DNA of 7,975 nt from a gamma proteobacterium symbiont of Lucinoma myriamae (GCA_025655635.1 JAHXIM010000195.1:1-7975), one strand, 5' to 3'. Shown: positions 1 to 7,745, counted from the stretch's first letter. Notes: generated from the sequence alone by a model not told the origin. Program-made: numbers and translations.

Positions 1-27
1 TGTTGAGTACATTTTTTTCACCAAATC

Positions 28-64
28 GACCAGAAAATCTGCACTTATTATAACATTTCTGGTC
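28..64. repeat. 9-bp perfect inverted repeat with 19-nt spacer
   Basis: GACCAGAAA at 28-36 is matched by its exact reverse complement TTTCTGGTC at 56-64, around an AT-rich 19-nt loop. On the plus strand it is followed by TTTATGG, which is only a weak U-tract. It could be a poor terminator of a gene to the left or a regulator binding site. The symmetry is seen directly; the role is not established. Confidence 0.5.
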
Positions 65-252
65 TTTATGGTCACTCAAAAACAGGGATAATTCCTTACA
101 TTTCAAATAGATAATATGTTTTTCAGGGCTGACTAAGTAACAATTATTGATCATCATCAAGTTAGCGGCCTCATTCTCTCTTGTTAAGAGCCAGTAATTG
201 AGATTAATATGATCCACCTCAAATATAGGTTCGGTTAAAGCACTATAAACTA

Positions 253-280
253 TTTAAATCCATACAAATGACAGTATAAT
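253..280 (+). promoter_or_regulatory. Candidate sigma70-type promoter for glgBA
   Basis: A perfect -10 hexamer TATAAT lies at 275-280, with a weak -35-like TTTAAA at 253-258 and a 16-nt spacer. Transcription would start near 287, leaving an untranslated leader of about 80 nt before glgB. AT-rich DNA throws up such matches by chance. The good -10 and its position before the first gene of the glgBA pair make it the best candidate here, but it is a prediction. Confidence 0.4.
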
Positions 281-355
281 AAACCTTGATAACGGCTCTA
301 AAAATGCGGTTTCTAAAATACATTCAATAGCCGCTCTAAGTAAAATGGTCCAAAT

Positions 356-360
356 AGGAA
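356..360 (+). promoter_or_regulatory. glgB ribosome binding site
   Basis: AGGAA sits 6 nt before the ATG at 367. A second in-frame ATG at 373 would be 12 nt away, so the spacing favours the first start codon. Confidence 0.6.
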
Positions 361-366
361 CACCTC

Positions 367-2556
367 ATGATAATGAAGTATAAAAAATCACCTATATATA
401 ATGATTTGTCTCGCATTATTGATGCCAAACATCATGATCCGTTTAGTGTTCTTGGTTTTGATGAAGCCAACGGGCTGGTTCGACTTTTTATGCCCTATAC
501 TGAAAGCGTCTTTGTGATCACCAGCAACAAGACTAAAGAGCCTGTTGAGCGCCTTCCCGACAGCGATTTTTTTGAATGGCAGGGTGATATTAAATCACTG
601 GGTGATCATTATCAATTAAACTGGATTGATAAAAGCGGTTATGAACATAATAACTACGACCCATATACCTTTGGGGCACAAATCAGCGATTTTGATCTCC
701 ATCTATTCACTGAGGGCAAATTACTCAAATGTTACAATGTATTAGGTTCACATGCTGTTGAAGTAGATGGCATCACGGGTACTTTATTTGCGACCTGGGC
801 ACCGAATGCCGAACGTGTCAGTGTCATTGGCGACTTCAATCAATGGGATGGCCGTTGTCATCCTATGAGGATTAGAGGCGGCAGTGGTGTCTGGGAACTT
901 TTTATACCCGGTGTTGATCCAGGTTCGCTCTATAAATATGAGATTTTAAACCGTCAGAGCGGACAGGTGCTGGAGAAAATTGATCCTTATTCACAACAAT
1001 ATGAATATCGTCCTGCTACAGCTTCTATTACTGCAGACACCACCCAATACCAATGGCAGGATCAAGATTGGCTGGCAACACGTGAAGAAGATACATGGCA
1101 GCACTCTCCCCTATCTGTTTACGAACTTCATTTAGGTTCATGGCAAAGAGATGAGCACAATAAGTTTTTAAATTATCGAGAATTGGCACACCGACTGGTT
1201 GATTACATCAAACCTTTAGGCTTTACTCACATTGAATTATTACCCATTACAGAACATCCTTTTGACGGCTCATGGGGTTATCAGGCCACCGGCTATTTTG
1301 CACCCAGCAGCCGCTTTGGCAGTATTGATGATTTCAAATATTTTGTTGATTATTGCCATCAAAATAATATTGGTATCTTAGTGGACTGGGTTCCGGCCCA
1401 TTTCCCTAAAGACACACATGGGTTAGCTAAATTTGACGGCAGTGCCCTCTATGAACATGAAGATCCCCGTTTAGGTGAGCATCAGGATTGGGGTACACTG
1501 ATTTACAATCTTGGTCGTAATGAGGTGAAAAACTTTCTATTTTCCAGTGCCATATTCTGGCTTGATGCCTTTCATATTGATGGTCTTCGTGTGGATGCCG
1601 TTGCCTCCATGCTTTATCTGGATTATTCCAGAGAAGATGATCAGTGGCTGCCCAATAAATATGGTGGTAATGAAAATTTAGAAGCCATCGATTTCATAAA
1701 AGAACTCAATCACCTGACTCATGTTGAATACCCGGGCACGGTAATTATCGCCGAGGAATCCACCTCGTGGCCTCAGGTGACACGTCCTTCATGGTTAGGT
1801 GGTCTGGGTTTTACCATGAAGTGGAATATGGGCTGGATGCATGACATTCTTAGCTTTATGCAGATGGACCCCATCCATCGCCACTACCACCATGATAAAT
1901 TAACTTTTGGATTATTGTATAGCTTCTCAGAAAACTTCCTATTACCATTTTCTCATGACGAAGTGGTTCATGGTAAGGGATCAATGCTCGGGAAAATGCC
2001 TGGTGATGAGTGGCAGAAATTTGCTAATTTACGTCTGTTATATACTTTTATGTTTACTTATCCCGGGAAAAAACTACTGTTTATGGGCTGTGAATTTGCC
2101 CAGCGTTCCGAATGGAACTTTGACAAGGCACTGGAATGGCAAGAATTAGAATCAGCGTCGCATCGAGGTGTTAAAGATTTAATCTCTCAACTAAACAAAT
2201 TATATACACAGGTGCCGGCATTACATTATTATGATTTTGATGCTCAGGGATTTGATTGGGTAGATTGTCATGATTCAGCTCAATCCATCTTAATTTATCA
2301 ACGTAATGGTCCGGATGATTCTGTGATTATTATCTTAAATTTTACCCCTGTAGTACGAGAAAACTATCGAATCGGTGTCCCCTTTGGTGGTCATTATGAA
2401 GAATTATTCAACTCTGATTCCAGCTATTATAATGGTTCCAATATTGGTAACGATGATCCTATTATCAGTGAAGCAACACCCTGGATGGATAGAGAACATT
2501 CCATCAGCATCACTCTGCCGCCATTAGCCGGACTGATATTAAAAAAGAAAAATTAG
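367..2556 (+). CDS. glgB: 1,4-alpha-glucan branching enzyme GlgB
   Basis: Cytoplasmic branching enzyme of glycogen synthesis. It cuts an alpha-1,4-glucan chain and re-attaches the segment through an alpha-1,6 bond. The protein has 729 residues, against 728 in E. coli from memory, so it looks complete. An N-terminal N1 module covers about residues 20-110, and a CBM48 module about 125-225 (GTLFATWAPNAERVSVIGDF). The GH13 catalytic barrel runs from about 250 to 620, followed by a C-terminal beta domain. The GH13 motifs are intact: DWVPAHF at 340-346, GLRVDAVAS with nucleophile D410, AEES with acid/base E463, and FSHDEVVHG with D531. All are offset by five from E. coli D405, E458 and D526. AGGAA 6 nt upstream supports the ATG at 367 over the ATG at 373. 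It is first in a probable operon with glgA, which makes the linear chains it branches. Confidence 0.97.
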   Translation: MIMKYKKSPIYNDLSRIIDAKHHDPFSVLGFDEANGLVRLFMPYTESVFVITSNKTKEPVERLPDSDFFEWQGDIKSLGDHYQLNWIDKSGYEHNNYDPYTFGAQISDFDLHLFTEGKLLKCYNVLGSHAVEVDGITGTLFATWAPNAERVSVIGDFNQWDGRCHPMRIRGGSGVWELFIPGVDPGSLYKYEILNRQSGQVLEKIDPYSQQYEYRPATASITADTTQYQWQDQDWLATREEDTWQHSPLSVYELHLGSWQRDEHNKFLNYRELAHRLVDYIKPLGFTHIELLPITEHPFDGSWGYQATGYFAPSSRFGSIDDFKYFVDYCHQNNIGILVDWVPAHFPKDTHGLAKFDGSALYEHEDPRLGEHQDWGTLIYNLGRNEVKNFLFSSAIFWLDAFHIDGLRVDAVASMLYLDYSREDDQWLPNKYGGNENLEAIDFIKELNHLTHVEYPGTVIIAEESTSWPQVTRPSWLGGLGFTMKWNMGWMHDILSFMQMDPIHRHYHHDKLTFGLLYSFSENFLLPFSHDEVVHGKGSMLGKMPGDEWQKFANLRLLYTFMFTYPGKKLLFMGCEFAQRSEWNFDKALEWQELESASHRGVKDLISQLNKLYTQVPALHYYDFDAQGFDWVDCHDSAQSILIYQRNGPDDSVIIILNFTPVVRENYRIGVPFGGHYEELFNSDSSYYNGSNIGNDDPIISEATPWMDREHSISITLPPLAGLILKKKN

Positions 2557-2593
2557 AATTCTGCTTTACAAATAAAAAATTCAAATAAAGATT

Positions 2594-4171
2594 ATGAACA
2601 AAAAAATAGTAAAAAAACACAAAATAACGAAACCAAAATATAAAATTCTTTTTGTCAGTAGTGAGCTGCATCCCTTTGCAAAAACAGGTGGTCTTGGTGA
2701 TGTCAGTAATAGTTTACCTAAAGCACTTAAGGCATTGCATCAGGATATTAAAGTACTGATACCTGCTTATCCATTTGCCATTCAAAAGGCTGAAAACATA
2801 AAGCATGTTGCTACAATTGATTTACCTCTACATGGTTTTCCCGGACAACTGGGTCTGCCTGTCGATAATGACAAAGCACATCATGTTAATATTTTAGAAA
2901 CAAAGTTGCCCGGTTCTCATGTAAAAGTCTGGATGGTTGAATCTGAACTTTACAATCGTCCAGGCACACCTTACTTTGATGCTGAAAACAAAGAATGGCC
3001 GGATAGTGATGCCCGCTTTGCCCTGCTTAATTATATTGCCGTTGAAATCGCAATGGGACGTAGCAGCTTACAATGGCAAGCTGAAATTGTGCATAGCAAT
3101 GATTGGCAAACCGGTTTAATCAGTGTTTTGTTAGAAAAAGAACATATTGGAAAAAAAGCCGTCAGGCCTGCTACTGTTTTCACCATACACAATATGGCAC
3201 ACATGGGGGTTTATTCCAGACAACGATTTGATGCTTTAGAGTTGCCGCCGACATTATGGAATCATCATGAGTTGGAATTTTATAATGAGTTTTCATTTAT
3301 AAAAGGGGGTTTGGTTTTCTCTGATCGGGTCAATACAGTGAGCCCAACTTATGCTCAGGAAATACAACATGAGGAATTTGGCTATGGTTTATCCGATCTT
3401 TTGGCCTATCGCAATGAACGGCTTTCCGGCATATTAAACGGCATCGATATGAAAGAATGGAATCCTGCAAAAGATCCCATGATAAAGAAAAACTATTCGA
3501 TTAAAACCATTAACAACAAATACAGCAATAAAACCGCTTTACAAAAACATTTTAAGTTACCACAAAAGAAAAATACGTTACTTCTCGGCTTAGTTGCTCG
3601 CCTGGTTTACCAAAAAGGTATCGATCTATTATTAGAAAATATGGAAGACATCTTAAAGCTTCCGGTACAAATTGTTATTCTTGGCTCAGGTGATTTAGAG
3701 CTGGAATCACGCTTGCATCGATGGTCAAACAGGCACCCTGAGCAAATCCAGCTTAAAATCGGTTATGATGAACAATTATCACATTTAATCGAAGCAGGTT
3801 CAGATGCCTTTTTAATGCCTTCTCGCTTTGAACCCTGTGGTCTTAATCAACTCTATAGTTTACGTTACGGCACGATTCCTATTGTCAAAAAAACCGGGGG
3901 ATTGGCCGATACCGTCGTCCATGCATCTAAAGAAAACTTAAGCAATCGTTCTGCAACCGGTGTTGTTTTTCAGGAAACAGAGGGGTCTACCATTCTTGAT
4001 GCGGTTAATCTGACCTCTTTATTATACCAAAATAAAGATGCCTGGAAAAAGCTGATGATCAACGGTATGAAACAGGAGTTTTCATGGAGAGAAAGCGCAA
4101 AGAAATATCTTGAGCTTTATACCCAGGCAATTGAGAACAGAAATAAATATAAGCTGCACTCCAGTCTTTAA
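2594..4171 (+). CDS. glgA: Glycogen synthase (ADP-glucose type) GlgA
   Basis: GT5-family glycosyltransferase that moves glucose from ADP-glucose to the non-reducing end of a growing alpha-1,4-glucan in the cytoplasm. The glucosyl-donor loop KTGGLGD is at 30-36. The N-terminal domain has HSNDWQ at 167-172 and TIHN at 197-200. The C-terminal GT-B domain has VARLVYQKG at 334-342 (R336 and K341 at the usual phosphate-binding positions), SRFEPCGLNQL at 410-420 with catalytic-type E413, and KKTGGLADTV at 432-441. At 525 residues it is longer than the roughly 477 of E. coli. Part of this is a lysine-rich N-terminus of about 16 residues before the first beta strand (KILFVSSE). No later Met precedes the core, so the ATG at 2594 is the only sensible start, although its Shine-Dalgarno (AAAG before ATT-ATG) is weak. 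It lies 37 nt after glgB and is probably co-transcribed with it. Confidence 0.97.
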   Translation: MNKKIVKKHKITKPKYKILFVSSELHPFAKTGGLGDVSNSLPKALKALHQDIKVLIPAYPFAIQKAENIKHVATIDLPLHGFPGQLGLPVDNDKAHHVNILETKLPGSHVKVWMVESELYNRPGTPYFDAENKEWPDSDARFALLNYIAVEIAMGRSSLQWQAEIVHSNDWQTGLISVLLEKEHIGKKAVRPATVFTIHNMAHMGVYSRQRFDALELPPTLWNHHELEFYNEFSFIKGGLVFSDRVNTVSPTYAQEIQHEEFGYGLSDLLAYRNERLSGILNGIDMKEWNPAKDPMIKKNYSIKTINNKYSNKTALQKHFKLPQKKNTLLLGLVARLVYQKGIDLLLENMEDILKLPVQIVILGSGDLELESRLHRWSNRHPEQIQLKIGYDEQLSHLIEAGSDAFLMPSRFEPCGLNQLYSLRYGTIPIVKKTGGLADTVVHASKENLSNRSATGVVFQETEGSTILDAVNLTSLLYQNKDAWKKLMINGMKQEFSWRESAKKYLELYTQAIENRNKYKLHSSL

Positions 4172-4213
4172 CACTTATTTTTCCTGTTTAGACTTAGCTT
4201 AAAATATAACGTT
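4172..4213. other. Short convergent intergenic gap between glgA and zwf
   Basis: Only 42 nt separate the stop codons of two convergent genes. There is a T-rich run on the plus strand (TTATTTTTCC), but I could not find a stable GC stem before it, nor one serving the opposite strand. Any transcription end here is not a classical hairpin terminator visible by eye. Confidence 0.55.
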
Positions 4214-5764
4214 TTAGTTCACCTCACAATCATTATGATCTAATTTATTGCGCCAGAACTGATCATTTGTATCAAATAATCTTGATGAGACTTCCGGCCC
4301 CCAAGTGCCGGCTGGATAGGTATGAATATAATCTTGTTCCTCCATCCATGAGCGTAACACCGGATCAACGATTTTCCATGCCCATGATACTTCATCGTAA
4401 CGTAAGAATAAGGTCTGATCACCTTCCATGACTTCAAGCAGTAAAGCCTCATAGGCATCAATTCTTTCTTTTTCCTCACAACTACAGGCTTCTAATTGAG
4501 AGGTTCTTGTTTCTAACTCCAGTCCTGCTTTTTTTACCTGCATCTCAATTCTCAGACACTCTTCGGGCTGAATATTGATCAGAATCCAGTCAGGGTCCAT
4601 TTGTTTTAATGCCGTATCTTTAAACAATTGCTGAGGCGGGCGTTTAAAACGAATACTCACTAAGAAGTTATTTTCTTTCATTCGTTTACCAGTACGCAAA
4701 TAAAAAGGCACACCTTTCCAACGCCAGTTATCAACATATAATTTCATTGCAGCAAATGTTTCAGTGGTACTATTCTGATCAATATCATCTTCATCCAGGT
4801 AGCCCTGCACTTTGGAATGATTCACATCACCAGAGGTATACTGAGCACGAAATGCATGCATATTGACTGATTTACGATTGATAGGACGAATAGAACGAAG
4901 CACTTTAACTTTTTCATCACGTAAGGCATTTGCATCCAGATGTGCAGGCGGCTCCATAGCAACAAGAGTCAGCATTTGCAGTAAATGACTTTGAATCATA
5001 TCACGCAGGGCACCAGCAGAATCATAAAAATGCGCTCTGCCTTCAACTCCTGCTGTTTCAGCATGAGTAATTTGCACGTGGTCAATATAATTACGATTCC
5101 ATAGCGGTTCAAGGAGCAGGTTTGCAAAACGAAATACCAGGATATTTTGTACGGTATCTTTACCCAAGTAATGATCAATACGATAAATTTGCTCTTCTTG
5201 AAAATGTTTATGTAATTGACTATCCAGTATTTCTGAACTTTCCAAATCATGTCCAAAAGGTTTTTCAACCACCAGACGAGCATAACCATTGTCTTCCTTA
5301 TGCAGGCCACTGGCCACCAGATTCTTGATGACAAAATTATAGTCCTGTGGACGTATAGCTAAATAAAAAATATGATTATTGGAAAACACTTCAGAACTAT
5401 CGTTAGATCTATCAATAGAACCATCCAAACGTTCTTTTAGCTTTTCATAAGAAGAGGCTTGCTGCAAATCACCCTGTTGAAAATTCAGACGTTTGCTAAA
5501 ACGTTTAAACACCTCATTATCGATACCATTACGGACATGTTTTTTTAACTCAGGCTTGATTTCTTCAGCCCATTGTTCATTGCTCCAATCTCTACGACCA
5601 AAACCAACAATAGTGACTTTTTCCGGTAAACGCCTGGATTCTTCAAGATGGTAAAGAGCGGGTAATAATTTATTTTTACTGAGATGTCCTGTTACACCAA
5701 AAATAATCAGAGTACATGGCTCGGTAATATTGTAATCGCCCATAATTTTTTTTGAGTTTGTCAT
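4214..5764 (-). CDS. zwf: Glucose-6-phosphate 1-dehydrogenase
   Basis: Oxidises glucose-6-phosphate to 6-phosphogluconolactone with NADP+, the entry step of the oxidative pentose phosphate and Entner-Doudoroff routes. The protein is 516 residues and complete. Visible features are the Rossmann loop GVTGHLS at 23-29, GFGRRDW at 54-60 (R57 at the position that contacts the NADP 2'-phosphate), EKPFG at 167-171 with K168, and the active-site signature RIDHYLGK at 195-202 (D197, H198, K202). The catalytic histidine is H260 in MIQSHLLQ, and LRTGKRM is at 356-362. The 63-residue spacing from D197 to H260 matches that known for the Leuconostoc enzyme (D177 and H240). The loop is unusual in having His where most family members have Asp (GxxGDL). 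The start lies 2 nt after the gnd stop, with GAGAG inside the gnd end as a likely ribosome binding site. Translation is therefore probably coupled to gnd. Confidence 0.96.
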   Translation of the reverse strand: MTNSKKIMGDYNITEPCTLIIFGVTGHLSKNKLLPALYHLEESRRLPEKVTIVGFGRRDWSNEQWAEEIKPELKKHVRNGIDNEVFKRFSKRLNFQQGDLQQASSYEKLKERLDGSIDRSNDSSEVFSNNHIFYLAIRPQDYNFVIKNLVASGLHKEDNGYARLVVEKPFGHDLESSEILDSQLHKHFQEEQIYRIDHYLGKDTVQNILVFRFANLLLEPLWNRNYIDHVQITHAETAGVEGRAHFYDSAGALRDMIQSHLLQMLTLVAMEPPAHLDANALRDEKVKVLRSIRPINRKSVNMHAFRAQYTSGDVNHSKVQGYLDEDDIDQNSTTETFAAMKLYVDNWRWKGVPFYLRTGKRMKENNFLVSIRFKRPPQQLFKDTALKQMDPDWILINIQPEECLRIEMQVKKAGLELETRTSQLEACSCEEKERIDAYEALLLEVMEGDQTLFLRYDEVSWAWKIVDPVLRSWMEEQDYIHTYPAGTWGPEVSSRLFDTNDQFWRNKLDHNDCEVN

Positions 5765-5766
5765 AA

Positions 5767-7194
5767 TCAGCTCTCATCCGCCCATTCGTGATGAAAAAAC
5801 TCACCACGAGGCTGGTCAATACGTTCAAAGGTATGGGCACCAAAATAGTCCCGTTGCGCCTGCAATAAATTAGCAGGTACAGATTCCATCCGATAACCAT
5901 CATAAAATGTTAATGCCGCAGCAAAGCCGGGAACAGGTATCCCTGATTCAACCGCTAGGGAAACTGTTTTACGCCAGCCTGTTTGTGCTGAGGCAATCGC
6001 TTGTTGGAAAAAATCATCTAATAATAAACTTTCGAGTTCGGGGTTATTGCTATAGGCGTGTTTAATGCTATCCAGGAATCTGCTGCGAATAATACAGCCG
6101 CCACGCCATATAAGGGCAATTCCGCCATAATTTAAATTCCACTGGTATGCTTTTGCCGCTTCACGCATCAGCATATAACCCTGGGTATAAGAGATAATTT
6201 TTGAGGCATAGAGTGCATCTTTAACAGCATCAATATATTGGGCTTTTTCTTGCTCTGTGTAGTCAAATTCCGTATCCGGGCCCTCCAGTACTTTTGCTGC
6301 TTTAACTCGCTCTGACTTTAAGGCTGATAAAAAGCGTGAATAAACGGCTTCACCAATTAATGTCAGGGGAATGCCTAATTCCAACGAATTAATAGCAGTC
6401 CATTTTCCCGTGCCTTTTTGACCGGCAGAGTCTAATATTTTATCAACCAGAGGTTCACCATCAGCATCTTTTACTCTTAAAATATGACTGGTGATTTCAA
6501 TTAAGTAGGAGTTTAATTCACCTTCATTCCATTGGCTGAAAATATCAGCAATTTCATCCACACTGAGTGATAAGCCTTCTCTTAGAAACTGGTAGGCTTC
6601 ACAGATGAGCTGCATATCACCATATTCAATACCATTATGGACCATTTTTACATAGTGTCCGGCACCTTCTTCACCAATCCATTCACAACAAGGTTCACCA
6701 TCAACTTTTGCTGTAATACTCTGCAGAATATTTTTAACTTGAGGCCACCCCTCCTTATTACCACCGGGCATAATAGAAGGCCCATTTCGTGCCCCTTCTT
6801 CACCACCGGAGATACCAGTACCAAGATAAACAATCCCTTTTTTTTCCATGCTTTTAACACGTCTGGTGGTATCAGTATAAAGAGAATTTCCACCATCCAT
6901 AATGATATCCCCCGTATCAAGATGAGGCACCAGCAGTTCAATAAAATGATCAACCACTTCACCGGCTTTCACCATCAGCAGGATACGGCGCGGGGAACTT
7001 AAGCTGTTTACAAATTCTTCAATTGAGTAGGTACCTATAATTTGTGTGCCTTTGGCCGACCCATTAATAAAGTCATCAACCTTACTGGTTGTGCGATTAA
7101 ATACAGATAGACGAAAACCATGATCATTGATATTTAAAGCAAGGTTTTGTCCCATGACGGCTAGCCCAATTAGGCCAATGTCAGCCTGTTTCAT
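5767..7194 (-). CDS. gnd: 6-phosphogluconate dehydrogenase, decarboxylating
   Basis: Oxidatively decarboxylates 6-phosphogluconate to ribulose-5-phosphate with reduction of NADP+. At 475 residues it matches the long, E. coli-like form (about 468). The N-terminal Rossmann domain carries GLAVMGQNLALN at 10-21 and NRT at 33-35, where R34 is the usual NADP 2'-phosphate contact. The substrate loop ISGGEEGARNGP is at 128-139. The signature YVKMVHNGIEYGDMQ (181-195) contains catalytic K183, N187 and E190. The all-helical domain has GTGKW, and the C-terminal tail contains YFGAHTFERID, which reaches the partner subunit's active site in this dimeric family. GGAG 5 nt upstream supports the ATG at 7194. 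It is first of a two-gene unit with zwf; the lactonase gene pgl that links the two reactions is absent here. Confidence 0.97.
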   Translation of the reverse strand: MKQADIGLIGLAVMGQNLALNINDHGFRLSVFNRTTSKVDDFINGSAKGTQIIGTYSIEEFVNSLSSPRRILLMVKAGEVVDHFIELLVPHLDTGDIIMDGGNSLYTDTTRRVKSMEKKGIVYLGTGISGGEEGARNGPSIMPGGNKEGWPQVKNILQSITAKVDGEPCCEWIGEEGAGHYVKMVHNGIEYGDMQLICEAYQFLREGLSLSVDEIADIFSQWNEGELNSYLIEITSHILRVKDADGEPLVDKILDSAGQKGTGKWTAINSLELGIPLTLIGEAVYSRFLSALKSERVKAAKVLEGPDTEFDYTEQEKAQYIDAVKDALYASKIISYTQGYMLMREAAKAYQWNLNYGGIALIWRGGCIIRSRFLDSIKHAYSNNPELESLLLDDFFQQAIASAQTGWRKTVSLAVESGIPVPGFAAALTFYDGYRMESVPANLLQAQRDYFGAHTFERIDQPRGEFFHHEWADES

Positions 7195-7331
7195 GATAGC
7201 TCCAAAGTGAAATTAATAAGAATTTATAAACGTCGTATAGTATAGATTATTTTCTACACAGTAGGGGGAAAATCTGTTGCTAAGTTGGGCTGTCATTAGC
7301 ACAACAGGGCTAAAATAGTAGCGGTGACAAT

Positions 7332-7344
7332 GGTGAAATTCACC
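7332..7344. promoter_or_regulatory. 13-bp palindrome in the panD-gnd spacer, possible operator
   Basis: GGTGAA-A-TTCACC is a perfect inverted repeat with a single central base. It lies 18-30 nt beyond the panD stop and about 140 nt before gnd. A further GGTGA at 7323-7327 repeats the half-site. No U-tract follows on the minus strand, so a panD terminator is unlikely. A protein-binding site for gnd-zwf control is possible but not shown. The same spacer has a -10-like TATACT (minus strand, 7244-7239) without a convincing -35. Confidence 0.35.
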
Positions 7345-7361
7345 TTATTTTGAAATGGCTG

Positions 7362-7745
7362 TTAACTGACAGCTTGAACAGGAATTTGCGTATTAGTATG
7401 GGTGATATTATTTTTTTCATCAACATAAACTAAAGTCGGTTTATAGGTCTTAAGTTCTTGTTCATCCAGGCTGGCATAAGCGGCAATAATAATTAAATCA
7501 TTGGGATCGGCTTTGTGTGCAGCAGCACCATTGATAGAAATAATATTTGAACCAGCCTCTGCTTTAATTGCATAAGTTGAAAAACGCTCACCATTGGTAA
7601 TATTGTAAATTTCTATTTGTTCATACTCAAGAATACCTGCAGCTGCCATTAAATCAGTATCAATGGCGCAGGAGCCTTCATAATCAAGTTCTGAATGAGT
7701 TACTGTCACTCTATGTAATTTGCACTTAAGCATTGAGCACTGCAT
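7362..7745 (-). CDS. panD: Aspartate 1-decarboxylase proenzyme PanD
   Basis: Pyruvoyl-dependent enzyme that decarboxylates L-aspartate to beta-alanine, the precursor joined to pantoate in pantothenate and coenzyme A synthesis. It is made as an inactive pi chain that self-cleaves between G24 and S25, turning S25 into the pyruvoyl group. The 127-residue protein matches E. coli PanD (126) position by position. Shared features are K9, H11, the cleavage motif YEGSCAID at 22-29, R54 and Y58 in NGERFSTYAI, and N72 in the INGAAA segment at 71-76. This exact register confirms the ATG at 7745. AGGAA lies 5 nt upstream. No other pan gene is in view. It is upstream of gnd-zwf on the same strand with a 167-nt gap, so read-through is possible but a shared operon is unproven. 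Confidence 0.97.
   Translation of the reverse strand: MQCSMLKCKLHRVTVTHSELDYEGSCAIDTDLMAAAGILEYEQIEIYNITNGERFSTYAIKAEAGSNIISINGAAAHKADPNDLIIIAAYASLDEQELKTYKPTLVYVDEKNNITHTNTQIPVQAVS

Larger units (their letters stand above)
1..366. other. Intergenic region upstream of glgB, no supportable gene
   Basis: I read this stretch in all frames on both strands and found only short open pieces broken by stops. None has a convincing start, ribosome binding site or recognisable protein motif. It is AT-rich. It holds a 9-bp inverted repeat near the left edge, a candidate sigma70-type promoter at 253-280 and the glgB ribosome binding site at 356-360. The two outermost plus-strand frames are open from the edge until stops at 51-53 and 89-91, so the very end of a gene lying to the left cannot be excluded. 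I saw no tRNA, riboswitch or other RNA motif. Confidence 0.6.

Noticed and set aside
1..75. Possible minus-strand gene start (GTG at 75 running off the left edge, VTIKTRNVIISADF...)
   Set aside because: No well-placed ribosome binding site, non-ATG start and only about 25 codons in view with no family resemblance.
2..91. Possible C-terminal ends of a plus-strand gene (frames open from the edge to stops at 51-53 and 89-91)
   Set aside because: Only 16 and 29 codons, no recognisable motif, and two competing frames; not distinguishable from chance.
2..235. Minus-strand reading pieces in alternating frames that together could suggest a frameshifted pseudogene
   Set aside because: Several stops in every frame and no recognisable protein similarity; short open pieces like these are expected by chance.
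345..383. 12-codon upstream ORF overlapping the glgB start
   Set aside because: No ribosome binding site and no leader-peptide character; its frame simply crosses the glgB start region.
4996..5334. 112-codon open frame on the minus strand inside zwf
   Set aside because: Out-of-frame shadow of zwf, whose own frame carries the catalytic motifs.
6637..7002. 121-codon open frame on the plus strand, opposite gnd
   Set aside because: Antisense shadow of the well-supported gnd gene; no protein-family features.
7358..7373. Hairpin GCTGT-6 nt-ACAGC over the panD stop as a terminator
   Set aside because: It overlaps the last panD codons and stop, has only a 5-bp stem, and no U-tract follows on the minus strand.
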